Positions 7,743 through 14,943 of a stretch of DNA of 28,090 nt are shown piece by piece. The DNA is taken from IMG/VR virus record IMGVR_UViG_3300035670_001033, positions 1 through 28,090 of that record, one strand, 5' to 3'. Position numbers and translations under genes: made by a program. This DNA comes from a virus. The notes beneath the pieces are model-generated. The model was not told the DNA's origin. It worked only from the letters and a program-made list of their open reading frames with translations, and ran no database searches. How positions within the stretch are numbered: position 1 is the first letter of the stretch; every line of letters starts with the position of its first letter.

Positions 7743-8342
7743 TTATGCAAGTAATGCGTGATATTCTTTAAAATGCTTAATACGATCTGGTAAACCAATT
7801 GTACCTCCGTTAACACGTTTAGTAATTTTAGTTACTACTTCAGCACTAGATCCAGTATCAGCAATTAAATTAAGACCATTCTTTTTCCAGAACCAAGCAG
7901 CAGAAGCTAACGCATGCTTAGAAGACACTAAGTCAGGATTAGCAAGGATATCATCTTCTACAGCTAGATCAAATGCAGCATAGTTACTTTTACCAGTTAA
8001 CTGAATGTAACCACGACCACGGAATTTAAATCCTTCACCAGTAGCTTCAGCTCCGTTACCCATACGATTTCCGTATACACGGTTAGCAATCTTTTCTGGT
8101 TTACGAGCATATGCATCAGCTAATGCTTGTGTAGGAAAGTATTTCTTAAAAATACCCATAAGTCCCTTAGCTGAATAGTTAAGGTTCTCTTGAGTTAATC
8201 TAAATCCGCCAGACTCATGACCACACTGAGCTAAGAAGTGAGCTAATCGTAATGGTGTATTAACACCAAAGTTTTGCATTACGTTAGGGATTTGTGCAAT
8301 TACAGTATCCGGAACGTGTCCTTTTAGTTTGTCTAAGTTCAT
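7743..8342 (-). CDS. Endolysin, GH19 chitinase-like lysozyme
   Basis: 199 aa, the full length of a single GH19 catalytic domain. GH19 phage lysins hydrolyse peptidoglycan glycan strands. The N-terminal helix holds the catalytic acid motif AQCGHESGGFRLTQENLNYS (residues about 38-57). The second conserved block GEGFKFRGRGYIQLTGKSNY carries the family signature F-[KR]-x-R-G-[RF]-G-x-[IM]-Q-L-T-G, with an upstream Glu (GAEATGEG) placed to act as the second acid. ASAAWFWKKNGLN and TKITKRVNGG near the C-terminus are also typical. No signal peptide is seen, so release to the periplasm should depend on a holin, for which neighbours at 9105-9347 and 9351-9632 are candidates. Confidence 0.92.
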   Translation of the reverse strand: MNLDKLKGHVPDTVIAQIPNVMQNFGVNTPLRLAHFLAQCGHESGGFRLTQENLNYSAKGLMGIFKKYFPTQALADAYARKPEKIANRVYGNRMGNGAEATGEGFKFRGRGYIQLTGKSNYAAFDLAVEDDILANPDLVSSKHALASAAWFWKKNGLNLIADTGSSAEVVTKITKRVNGGTIGLPDRIKHFKEYHALLA

Positions 8343-8355
8343 ATATGTTAATGTT

Positions 8356-8484
8356 TTACTTCTTCTTCTTAGTAGCAGTTTTAGCTACTTTCTTAACTTC
8401 TTTTTTGATCTCTGCAGCAGCTACAACTTTCTGCACTTTGTTACCAAATAAGAACTTCTTAACTAATTCAATAATTTTCTTCAT
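8356..8484 (-). CDS. 42-aa cationic amphipathic peptide (disruptin-like candidate)
   Basis: A short frame from ATG 8484 to TAA 8356: MKKIIELVKKFLFGNKVQKV followed by a second Lys/Ala/Val helix and a KKKK end. Hydrophobic residues (I4, I5, L7, V8, F11, L12, V17, V20, V21) and lysines fall on opposite faces of a helix, giving net charge far above +10. It lies 13 nt from the endolysin start and 1 nt from the spanin-like gene, so it is inside the lysis cassette. Disruptins, such as gp28 of phage phiKT, are small cationic amphipathic peptides that break the outer membrane in place of spanins; this is a possible parallel, by inference only. Confidence 0.65.
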   Translation of the reverse strand: MKKIIELVKKFLFGNKVQKVVAAAEIKKEVKKVAKTATKKKK

Positions 8485-8485
8485 A

Positions 8486-9112
8486 CTATTTATTTTTTTT
8501 ACCAATCTTCCAGTAAGTCTGGAAGCCATAAGAAATATTTCCGTTTATATCTGATCCAGCTTTAAGTCCGTAGATCTTATCACCTTTAGTCTTTAGGATA
8601 AGTCCTGCTTCAGCAGAATGTAATCCTAATGTTTGTGTAGTATTTACACCACCACCAACATATAACTGAGTTTTAGATGGAGCCTGATTAGTAATTGTTA
8701 CTGTCTTAGTAACAAATGGTACCTTGTAGTTATACTTCCACGCTCTACCTATAAGTTTATTCTCTCGTACAGAATCTGTAACAGAGACATAACCAAGAGT
8801 ATCTAGTTTCACACTGTCTACATATATTGCTAAAGCAGTGTACATCTTAACTAAATTGTCAAACTGTATCTTTAGAGCAGCATAATTAGTATCAGCTAGA
8901 TACTCAGTCTTACCTGCAATAAATAAACTATCATGAATAATCTTAGCCGGCAAAGGCTTAGAGTAAATTAAACTATCGTGAACTGACCACGTAGTATCGT
9001 GTACTACTAGTGTATCAGAAGTAGAATGACTACCTCCACCTACACAACCCTTGTTCTGTAAAAGAACAAAGACTACTAATACACCTATAATAAAGAGATA
9101 TACTTTATTCAT
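8486..9112 (-). CDS. Membrane-anchored envelope-spanning protein (spanin-like candidate)
   Basis: 208 aa from ATG 9112, which overlaps the upstream stop by 8 nt; an in-frame start further upstream would need a longer overlap and lacks support. An N-terminal hydrophobic segment (VYLFIIGVLVVFVLLQ, about residues 3-18) is followed by a Cys-Gly-rich junction and strings of DTLVVHDTTW-type repeats, usual in Bacteroidetes phage proteins near lysis genes. A central helix (about 73-92) comes next. The C-terminal 60 residues form at least four alternating strands (TQLYVGGGVNTTQTLG, SAEAGLILKT, KIYGLKAGSD, ISYGFQTYWKIG), as in a small outer-membrane-associated beta sheet. An inner-membrane anchor joined to an outer-membrane beta end is the plan of a unimolecular spanin. 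This is inferred from layout and location, not from recognised homology. Confidence 0.55.
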   Translation of the reverse strand: MNKVYLFIIGVLVVFVLLQNKGCVGGGSHSTSDTLVVHDTTWSVHDSLIYSKPLPAKIIHDSLFIAGKTEYLADTNYAALKIQFDNLVKMYTALAIYVDSVKLDTLGYVSVTDSVRENKLIGRAWKYNYKVPFVTKTVTITNQAPSKTQLYVGGGVNTTQTLGLHSAEAGLILKTKGDKIYGLKAGSDINGNISYGFQTYWKIGKKNK

Positions 9113-9347
9113 CGGTTTTCTTTTTAAATGAGAACTTATCCCCTGTATCCCCAAGCATAGCTGCAATGGTCATATACATAACACCTTCTACTAAAGCGTC
9201 TGAAGGTTTGATGTCACCATGACTAAATGAGTTAGCCGTAAGAGTAATACATAAGAAAAGAGCACCCATGAAAGCTATCACAGGTTTGATAGAGATGGAC
9301 TTACGTTCATCTTTAAATAAATCAATGACCCATTCTTTAAATGTCAT
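9105..9347 (-). CDS. Holin-like small membrane protein (two helices)
   Basis: 80 aa. A charged N-terminus (MTFKEWVIDLFKDERKS) precedes two hydrophobic helices: KPVIAFMGALFLCITLTANS at about 21-40 and VEGVMYMTIAAMLGDTGDKF at about 53-72. A Lys-rich tail (KKKTDE) closes the protein. Size, two helices, basic C-terminus and position three genes ahead of the endolysin fit a phage holin or a holin-associated protein. It overlaps the next gene by 8 nt, which suggests translational coupling. Confidence 0.6.
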   Translation of the reverse strand: MTFKEWVIDLFKDERKSISIKPVIAFMGALFLCITLTANSFSHGDIKPSDALVEGVMYMTIAAMLGDTGDKFSFKKKTDE

Positions 9348-9350
9348 ATG

Positions 9351-9632
9351 TTAATATTTTACAGCTACTAATTTATTATCTGGTAAAACAGCTACAAGTT
9401 GTTGATAATCAACAGGTTCTCTTGTTGGAGCTATAGGGGCGTCAGCTGTTTTATACAACTGACGCTCTATGTTATCTATACGAGTTTTATCTATATTAGA
9501 CTGAGCCATTAGTAACTTAACATCAGCTTTTATCTCATTGACATCATTCCATATCAAAAGACTAACAAGTGATACTAAAGATGGAAATATCCACACCTTA
9601 AAAGCAGCTACAGAAGGATTTTCTCTAGTCAT
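9351..9632 (-). CDS. Membrane-anchored coiled-coil protein (XhlA-like or second holin candidate)
   Basis: 93 aa. A hydrophobic helix near the N-terminus (FKVWIFPSLVSLVSLLIW, about residues 11-28) leads into a charged heptad-like helix with Ile/Leu spacing (VNEIKADVKLLMAQ and KTRIDNIERQLYK), then a Pro-rich stretch and a short terminal strand. One membrane segment plus a coiled coil resembles XhlA/haemolysin-type lysis helpers, though in those the coiled coil comes first. It could equally be a scaffold for the spanin-like protein. It starts 20 nt after the 271-aa gene. Confidence 0.5.
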   Translation of the reverse strand: MTRENPSVAAFKVWIFPSLVSLVSLLIWNDVNEIKADVKLLMAQSNIDKTRIDNIERQLYKTADAPIAPTREPVDYQQLVAVLPDNKLVAVKY

Positions 9633-9652
9633 TTATGAAGGATGTTATAAGG

Positions 9653-10468
9653 TTAAACAAACACAGCGTTACAAGTATCATAAGCTACTGGTAAAACTCC
9701 AATATTCATATTTGATACACTGCCTGTAGCTGTAATGTACATAGCACGTGATCCTGACCAATCTGGTAAAGTTTCATAGTATTTGCCAATAGTAAGAGGT
9801 AATGGAGACGCAACACCTATATTAGTTATAGTTGAAGGATTACCACAGTCACCACTAGCAAACTCATCACCTATATAGTAATAAGAATAACAAGGAACTA
9901 CAGAAGTTGCTTGCATCATACCGTTAATACCGGTTGCTGTACCTGCAGCAGACATAACAAATAATCTGCTTTCCCAGTATCCTAAAGTCTCGTTATACAT
10001 AACAACTACCACATCACTGCCTGGGTTAGGCATGCCGTTGTTATTTATTGGAGGTACAAAACCAAAACCTAGACCTTCAAAATCACCGGTAATAGATGTA
10101 GCTGTTCCTAACGTATTACCACCAACTAATGTAACATTAATATTAAGATCTGTCATAGCACATGACGGTGTACCCATCATTCCGCCTGGACCAATCTTAG
10201 CGTTAAATGTAGGAGCTAGAGTTTGTTGTAAACTTACGATACCAGTTTCAGTGTTAGGACCATAATGTACAAACAAACTGTTAGCTAAAATTTCACCTTT
10301 TTCATCCAAACGAACATAATACTTTAAACCACTTGGATGAGCTGGTAGTGTCATTTCTTTTGTAATTTCAATAATGTTACTTTGAGCAGGAACTTTATCT
10401 GCTGACATCATAACACCTGCTATAGGAAAGCCTAAAGCATCTTTTTGGGCGTAAAATTTCTTAGCCAT
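9653..10468 (-). CDS. Putative phage structural/decoration protein, first gene of leftward block
   Basis: 271 aa with no signal peptide or membrane segment. It starts MAKKFYAQKDALGFPIAGVM and is rich in Gly, Asn, Thr and Val with short strands, the composition of a beta-rich virion protein. Five cysteines are scattered through the middle and end (PSCAM, VVPCYSYYY, GDCGNP, DTCNAVFV). No family signature was recognised. Being first downstream of the divergent control gap it may be strongly expressed, and a head decoration or tail-associated role is plausible. The evidence for structural function is compositional only. Confidence 0.5.
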   Translation of the reverse strand: MAKKFYAQKDALGFPIAGVMMSADKVPAQSNIIEITKEMTLPAHPSGLKYYVRLDEKGEILANSLFVHYGPNTETGIVSLQQTLAPTFNAKIGPGGMMGTPSCAMTDLNINVTLVGGNTLGTATSITGDFEGLGFGFVPPINNNGMPNPGSDVVVVMYNETLGYWESRLFVMSAAGTATGINGMMQATSVVPCYSYYYIGDEFASGDCGNPSTITNIGVASPLPLTIGKYYETLPDWSGSRAMYITATGSVSNMNIGVLPVAYDTCNAVFV

Positions 10469-10587
10469 GATATATAATATTTTTTAGAATAAACTTGTAA
10501 GGTGTAAGGTTTCCATAAACCCTACATTATAATATACTAAATATTCAGGAATTAACCTAGATTTGTTAACTAAACCAATAAACCGAT
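10469..10587. promoter_or_regulatory. Divergent control region between lysis/envelope and replication blocks
   Basis: A 119-bp non-coding gap between genes read in opposite directions, and the only divergent gap in the window. It is very AT-rich. It holds a tandem TAAGG-TG-TAAGG (10498-10509) running into a perfect 5-bp inverted repeat GGTTT-CCAT-AAACC (10508-10521), which could be an operator. A -7-like box for the rightward genes lies at 10558-10565. No full TTTG...TAnnTTTG match was found for the leftward direction, so late transcription may need a phage factor. Confidence 0.5.
10558..10565 (+). promoter_or_regulatory. Possible -7 box TAGATTTG for the replication operon
   Basis: TAGATTTG matches the Bacteroidetes -7 consensus TAnnTTTG and lies 22 nt upstream of ATG 10588. 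No TTTG is found at the expected -33 spacing, so it is at best a partial promoter. Confidence 0.3.
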
Positions 10588-11094
10588 ATGGAAACATCTA
10601 GCTATGAAGCCAGACTTGAAACAAAGCTAATTACAGAGTTTAAAGACTTATTTTATGAGAAATTGGGCTATTACCCAATTGTTTTAGCTAAAAACAGAGT
10701 ACAAGAAAATGGAACTATACCTGTAATGAGCCTGGAAGGGCTAAAGAAAATGTTTGATCCTTTCTTACCATTTAAGTTTGATGGAGCTATTCCATTAGAA
10801 TCTAAGATAAGAGAAAGAGATATAGTAGAGTTAAGAATAATCTACTGCTTTTTAGCTAGAGCAATGAAGTATAATCTAAAAGCTATTGGTAGAATATTAG
10901 GAAACAGAGATCATACTACTGTTATTTACAACGTAACTATGTTTAATAACCTAATAGAAACCAACGAAAACTTTCGTGAAAAGTATTTTACCATCCTAAA
11001 TTACATAAAAACACAACATGAGCCACCAACTATGGACCACCCTGATCAAGTACAATACCAGCCCCAATCAGATTTACTTCCTGGATTGCTGTAG
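10588..11094 (+). CDS. DnaA domain IV-like DNA-binding protein
   Basis: 168 aa. Residues about 78-123 match the helix-turn-helix domain IV of bacterial initiator DnaA. IIYCFLARAMKYNLKAIGRI is followed by LGNRDHTTVIYNV, against the family's IGxxFGGRDHTTVxHA. The RDHTTV residues contact the DnaA box in DnaA, and all are present. Domains I-III, including the AAA+ ATPase, are absent; residues 1-75 are a different charged region, so it is a stand-alone DNA-binding module and not an initiator by itself. As first gene of the rightward block it could bind origin or promoter DnaA-type boxes, recruit helicase, or compete with host DnaA. The C-terminus (QSDLLPGLL) overlaps the next gene by 77 nt in another frame. 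Confidence 0.75.
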   Translation: METSSYEARLETKLITEFKDLFYEKLGYYPIVLAKNRVQENGTIPVMSLEGLKKMFDPFLPFKFDGAIPLESKIRERDIVELRIIYCFLARAMKYNLKAIGRILGNRDHTTVIYNVTMFNNLIETNENFREKYFTILNYIKTQHEPPTMDHPDQVQYQPQSDLLPGLL

Positions 11095-11644
11095 AAGTAG
11101 AATAAAGCCCACTGGAATTATTAATCCAGAAGCTGAAGCTAACATCTGTAGAGCTAAGGGATATATAAATGATCAAGGTCAGCTGACACAAAAAGCATTA
11201 ATTATTCTAGATGAGTTTGAAACCTTCCTCATCAAAGCTAAAAAGAAGGTAGCCACAGAAGTACTAGGAGATAAATTTCTAGAGAAAATATCTTACTATA
11301 GAGAACTTTTCCCAGCTAAGTCATTACCATCAGGTTCTATGGCTAGACAATCAGTAGAAGAACTAAAGAAGAAATTTATTATATTCTTTAAGACTTATCC
11401 CCAGTTTAACTGGACATTAGTTCATCTAGCAACTGACTACTATATCTTTGAGAAAGAAAAGAAAGGGTATCAGTTCATGATGAACAGCAGTTATTTTATA
11501 CAAAAGACAGACAATGTAAGTAAGACCACTAAGTCAGAGCTTGCAGACCACTGTCAGTTTTTATTAGATAACCCAGATATTTTAAAACCTGCGTTAGCAG
11601 ATTATAAAAAGCAAAATGCAGACTGGTTTGAAGATAAAGTCTAA
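11018..11644 (+). CDS. Hypothetical protein, possible winged-helix N-terminus
   Basis: 208 aa. The start at 11018 lies inside the DnaA-like gene. It is supported by the leader ACACAACATG, the same ten bases that precede the SSB-like gene, and by an in-frame stop just upstream (11006). Residues about 15-65 (SPNQIYFLDCCRSRIKP, ICRAKGYINDQGQLTQKALIIL) follow the order helix, helix, 'GxI...G.LT.kg', typical of winged-helix domains. The rest is helical and charged, with no enzyme motif. Position directly after the DnaA-like gene suggests a role in replication initiation or regulation, by inference. Confidence 0.6.
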   Translation: MSHQLWTTLIKYNTSPNQIYFLDCCRSRIKPTGIINPEAEANICRAKGYINDQGQLTQKALIILDEFETFLIKAKKKVATEVLGDKFLEKISYYRELFPAKSLPSGSMARQSVEELKKKFIIFFKTYPQFNWTLVHLATDYYIFEKEKKGYQFMMNSSYFIQKTDNVSKTTKSELADHCQFLLDNPDILKPALADYKKQNADWFEDKV

Positions 11645-11651
11645 GAAAAAT

Positions 11652-11682
11652 TTTGTTTTTTACAGAACTTATCCTATATTTG
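11652..11682 (+). promoter_or_regulatory. Bacteroidetes-type promoter TTTG-N19-TATATTTG
   Basis: TTTG (11652-11655) and TATATTTG (11675-11682) are separated by 19 bp, an exact match to the Bacteroidetes vegetative consensus TTTG-N19-21-TAnnTTTG. It lies in the gap after the stop at 11644 and 21 nt before ATG 11704, with expected transcript start near 11689. It should drive the 74-aa gene and the helicase onwards. Confidence 0.65.
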
Positions 11683-11703
11683 AACTACATAAAACAATCC
11701 AAC

Positions 11704-11928
11704 ATGAGTAACAAACCCCACAACCCAAAAGTTATTAAAGAGATATTTGATTCTCTTCCTACACTAGATCCTTCAAGACCTGATCTACGTATTATAAACT
11801 ATGATTTACTAGAAACTATTGTAGCCAAAGCTGAGCATGTAGCTTCCTTACAAGGATCGTTGCAAGCGTATGGTGAAGCTAATACAATTGTAAAAGATGT
11901 TCTAAGTAAATCATTTCCTAGTTTATAA
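11704..11928 (+). CDS. 74-aa hypothetical protein
   Basis: The start at ATG 11704 (MSNKPHNPKVIKEIF) is chosen over the in-frame codon at 11653, because the longer form would translate through the promoter and begin with a non-homologous hydrophobic stretch; the leader CAATCCAACATG is also of the local A/C-rich type. The protein is mostly helical and acidic-neutral, with no recognised domain. It sits between a consensus promoter and the helicase gene, 12 nt upstream of the latter, so it may be a small helicase-associated or early regulatory protein, by position only. Confidence 0.6.
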   Translation: MSNKPHNPKVIKEIFDSLPTLDPSRPDLRIINYDLLETIVAKAEHVASLQGSLQAYGEANTIVKDVLSKSFPSL

Positions 11929-11940
11929 TATCAACTCCTT

Positions 11941-12996
11941 ATGGATCAGAATACAGAAAGACCCTTTGGTGCTATTACGCACGCTGAAGGATTACGCAAA
12001 GGTCTAAAATACATTAATGATAGACGTAAAGGACGTATCAAGTCCTTAAGAACACCTTGGGATGCTATTAACAATGCAACTATTGGTGGTATAGAGTGGG
12101 GAAGCCTAGTTACAATAGGTGCTCGTCCCGCTGCAGGTAAGACTATGTTCATTAGTCATATCCTTAGAGAGTCTAAAAGACTTAATCCTGACCAAGACTT
12201 TTCTATCTTGGAGTTTCAATTTGAGATGGGTGATGAATCTTATGCAGCTAGAGAATATGCTGCACAAGTTGCTATGGATTATAACGTAGTGTTATCTTCT
12301 AAAAGACAGCTTGATGATTTTGCCTATGAGCAAATGGAAAACTATCTAAAAGAAGCAGAAGAGTTAGAGAAACAAGGTATTCAAAGGATACGTATTAAGA
12401 AGCCTCTTACTTCTGCAGATATGAAGAAAGCTATCCATCATTATTTTAATGAATTAGGTGGTAAACCTATGATTGTAACTATTGACCATAGCTGGCTTGT
12501 TAAAAAAGCTGCAGATGAGAGAGAGAAGTTACAGACTTTATACAATATAGCAGATATGCTTATAGATGTAAAGCGTGATCTACCTGTTATTGTAATTATT
12601 CTTACACAACTTAACCGTACTATGGAAGATGTATCACGCAGAACTCCAGGTACTATTGCTAACTATCCTAGTTCATCAGATATATTTGGTGGTGACGCTC
12701 TTATGCAAGGCTCAGACTTAGTCTTTGCTATTAGTAGACCGTTTACTCTAAACATAGAAGATTATGGACCAGAACATTATAGAGCAGATAAAGAAAACGT
12801 ATTCTTACATTTGTTAAAGCTACGTAACGGTGCAACAGATGAGAATATTATATTCTTACAGACTGACTTTAAAAGACAACGTATGATTGAGTCAGGTCCT
12901 CCAGCAATCATACAACAACAGCCTCAGACATGGGCACCAAGAGGACCTAGAAATAACAGACAAGCACCTTCGGCTGATGTTGGCCAAGAATTATAA
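11941..12996 (+). CDS. DnaB-type replicative helicase (RecA-like domain)
   Basis: 351 aa, corresponding to the RecA-like C-terminal domain of DnaB with a short N-terminus and no full DnaB primase-interaction domain. Walker A is GARPAAGKT (residues 60-68), Walker B lies in PMIVTIDHSWL, the sensor-like motif is VIILTQLNR, and the terminal LRNGATDENIIFLQTDFKR block matches the DnaB arginine-finger region (usually KxRxGxxG). The family unwinds DNA 5'-3' as a hexamer at the fork. It is read with the Sak4-like, SSB and primase genes downstream. The last ~35 residues are Pro/Gln-rich and probably disordered, as in phage helicases that bind partners through the tail. Confidence 0.88.
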   Translation: MDQNTERPFGAITHAEGLRKGLKYINDRRKGRIKSLRTPWDAINNATIGGIEWGSLVTIGARPAAGKTMFISHILRESKRLNPDQDFSILEFQFEMGDESYAAREYAAQVAMDYNVVLSSKRQLDDFAYEQMENYLKEAEELEKQGIQRIRIKKPLTSADMKKAIHHYFNELGGKPMIVTIDHSWLVKKAADEREKLQTLYNIADMLIDVKRDLPVIVIILTQLNRTMEDVSRRTPGTIANYPSSSDIFGGDALMQGSDLVFAISRPFTLNIEDYGPEHYRADKENVFLHLLKLRNGATDENIIFLQTDFKRQRMIESGPPAIIQQQPQTWAPRGPRNNRQAPSADVGQEL

Positions 12997-13011
12997 ACAA
13001 AAACACACAGT

Positions 13012-13590
13012 ATGTCAAGTAACACACCACAAGTAACAGACGTCAAAGAGCTTAAGAAGCTTAAGCTTGAGACAATCAGAGATTTTCATCAGGATCTGAT
13101 TGATGATTTAGGTATCTCACGCACAGATTTCAACATGAAGATGCCGTTCTATGACAAGCATGGTAGAATGGTAGTAGGTATTTTCTCTTCAGAGTTTAGA
13201 AAAGAAAAAGGTTTCTTCTTTGAGTTAATTACTAGAGACTTAAGTCCTGCAGATGCAGAACGTAAAGTTTATAGAGTACCGTTTAGCTCAGCTTTTGAAG
13301 AAGAGTATGAGCTTAATGAGAAAGGATCATACTTAGTCCCTTTAGAAGAGCTAAGAATTGTTAATCCTACATCAGTAGCTATTAAGAAAAGTGCAAACTT
13401 TGGTATGGAAGAAGAACAACCATTACCGTCTTCTTTACCTAAGCCTCCAATGCAAGCTTATAAAGCTCCTGCTACAATGGAAGATGCACCTTATAGTGAA
13501 ATGACTATTAGAGATTACTATGCTATCCAAACAGGTAAGCCAGTAAGTTCTAAGACATGGCTAAATGAATTAATCAAATCTACAAAATAA
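13012..13590 (+). CDS. Hypothetical replication-operon protein, 192 aa
   Basis: No domain was recognised. The first ~125 residues look folded, with mixed helix and strand (RMVVGIFSSEFRKEKGFFFE, VYRVPFSSAFEEEYEL). The middle is Pro-rich (LPSSLPKPPMQAYKAP) and the end is a short helix, MTIRDYYAIQTG, and a basic tail. It lies 15 nt after the helicase and 3 nt before the Sak4-like gene, so co-translation with the recombination proteins is likely. A role as helicase loader or accessory factor is possible but not shown. Confidence 0.65.
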   Translation: MSSNTPQVTDVKELKKLKLETIRDFHQDLIDDLGISRTDFNMKMPFYDKHGRMVVGIFSSEFRKEKGFFFELITRDLSPADAERKVYRVPFSSAFEEEYELNEKGSYLVPLEELRIVNPTSVAIKKSANFGMEEEQPLPSSLPKPPMQAYKAPATMEDAPYSEMTIRDYYAIQTGKPVSSKTWLNELIKSTK

Positions 13591-13593
13591 CAC

Positions 13594-14277
13594 ATGGCAC
13601 AAGGAGTATTAATTATTGCAGAGTCTGGTTCTGGTAAATCAACATCTATTGAAAGTCTAGATCCAGCAGAAACGTTTATCATTAACGTTGCTAACAAAGC
13701 TCTACCGTTTAAAGGTTGGAGAAAGAAGTATGTTCTATGGAGTAAAGATAACCCTACAGGTAATCTATATTCTGCTAGCTCATCACAACAAATAGAAGCA
13801 TGCATTAAGTATGTTTCAGAGAAACGTAAAGACATCAAGAACTTAGTTATTGATGACTTCCAGTACATGAGCTCATTTGAGTTCTTTGAAAGAGTAGACG
13901 AGAAGGGTTACGAAAAGTTTACCCAGATCGGTGCCAACCTAGCACGTATTGCACGTATGCCTAAAGATTTGAGAGATGATCTATTAGTTTTTATCTTGAC
14001 CCATGCTGAAGAATCTACAGATATGGAAGGTAAAAAGAAATTTAAAGCTAAGACTATTGGTAAAATGGTTGATGAAAAGCTTACCTTAGAAGGATTATTT
14101 TCTATAGTTTTGTTTGGTAAAGTTAAGAAAGACAAAGACGGAGTCATCAGATATGTGTTTGAAACATCTAACAATGGTGAGAACACATGTAAAGCACCAA
14201 GAGGTATGTTTGATGATTTTGAAATAGCTAACGACTTAGCTTTAGTAAGACAGAGTATTATAGATTACGAAAACTAG
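13594..14277 (+). CDS. Sak4-like recombination ATPase (AAA_24 family)
   Basis: 227 aa, the size of phage Sak4-type RecA-core ATPases. Walker A is AESGSGKST (residues 9-17, first Gly replaced by Ala), Walker B is NLVIDDFQYM (about 83-92), and LLVFILTHAEE is the sensor strand. The C-terminal third (TCKAPRGMFDDFEIAND) matches the family's substrate end. Sak4 proteins support phage single-strand annealing or strand exchange and depend on a partner SSB. Here the next gene is an SSB-like protein and an exonuclease follows at 16715, which supports the assignment. A general phage nucleotide-binding protein is the alternative name. Confidence 0.8.
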   Translation: MAQGVLIIAESGSGKSTSIESLDPAETFIINVANKALPFKGWRKKYVLWSKDNPTGNLYSASSSQQIEACIKYVSEKRKDIKNLVIDDFQYMSSFEFFERVDEKGYEKFTQIGANLARIARMPKDLRDDLLVFILTHAEESTDMEGKKKFKAKTIGKMVDEKLTLEGLFSIVLFGKVKKDKDGVIRYVFETSNNGENTCKAPRGMFDDFEIANDLALVRQSIIDYEN

Positions 14278-14290
14278 TATTTTAATTTTT

Positions 14291-14299
14291 TTATTCACA
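14291..14299 (+). promoter_or_regulatory. DnaA-box-like TTATTCACA
   Basis: One exact match to TTATNCACA in the AT-rich gap before the SSB-like gene. Roughly two such matches are expected by chance in this window, so the site is noted only because of its non-coding position and the phage's DnaA domain IV protein. Confidence 0.25.
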
Positions 14300-14320
14300 T
14301 AAGTTTAAATTTAACACAAC

Positions 14321-14932
14321 ATGTTTAGTACAAAAGGACAAGAAGTAAAAACAGGTGGAGGTACAGCTAAATCTCTACAAGCAGGAGTAGTTTATGCACA
14401 CATTTACAGTGGGCAAGTAAGAACATCTAACAAAGGTGACAAGAAAACCTTAGAGTTAGTATTAGAAGGCCCAGCATCTGAGGGCTTTGAAGGTTGGGCT
14501 ATTGATAAGAATAACCCAGATGGACCAAAGTATACAGGACAATCTAGTCGTGTATCTGGAACTATCTGGACTGATCAGTTCAACGACAGTAATGTAACTA
14601 AGAATGAGATCATGTTTAAGCTAGCAGTTATTGCATCAGAGCTTGGATTACGTGATCAAGTAGATAATATTTCTGCATCTAGTATTGAAGACTGGGTTGA
14701 GAAAGCAATCTACATCTTAAAAGGACACAATCTTTATTGGTTCTTAAAGGGTACAGAAGAGGAATATAATGGTAAGACTATCATTAAGTTATCTTTACCT
14801 AAGTACAAGTTTGTTTCTACAGAAGAAGCTAAGCTTGACAAATTTGACAAGAATAACCAGTATCACTACAAGGCTTTACAAAATAAACCAGTAACTAGCT
14901 TTGAGCCAGTTAACAGTGATTTTGATATGTAA
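14321..14932 (+). CDS. Single-stranded DNA-binding protein (SSB-like)
   Basis: 203 aa. The N-terminal ~150 residues are strand-rich (VVYAHIYSGQVRT, KKTLELVLEG, SSRVSGTIWTDQF, KAIYILKGHNLYWFLKG), consistent with an OB fold. The protein ends in an acidic tip (NSDFDM), as SSBs do to contact partner proteins. It follows the Sak4-like gene, the usual SSB position in such phages. The leader is ACACAACATG. A weak promoter (TTTA-N21-TAAATTTA) lies upstream and a strong terminator immediately downstream, so it may be made in excess of its neighbours. OB-fold assignment rests on pattern and context. Confidence 0.65.
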   Translation: MFSTKGQEVKTGGGTAKSLQAGVVYAHIYSGQVRTSNKGDKKTLELVLEGPASEGFEGWAIDKNNPDGPKYTGQSSRVSGTIWTDQFNDSNVTKNEIMFKLAVIASELGLRDQVDNISASSIEDWVEKAIYILKGHNLYWFLKGTEEEYNGKTIIKLSLPKYKFVSTEEAKLDKFDKNNQYHYKALQNKPVTSFEPVNSDFDM

Positions 14933-14943
14933 TTAGCTGCCCA

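Noticed and set aside
8294-8554. 86-aa Phe/Leu-rich frame on the + strand that looks like a membrane protein
   Set aside because: It is antisense to the 42-aa Lys-rich peptide and the endolysin start; AAA/AAG codons read backwards give Phe/Leu.
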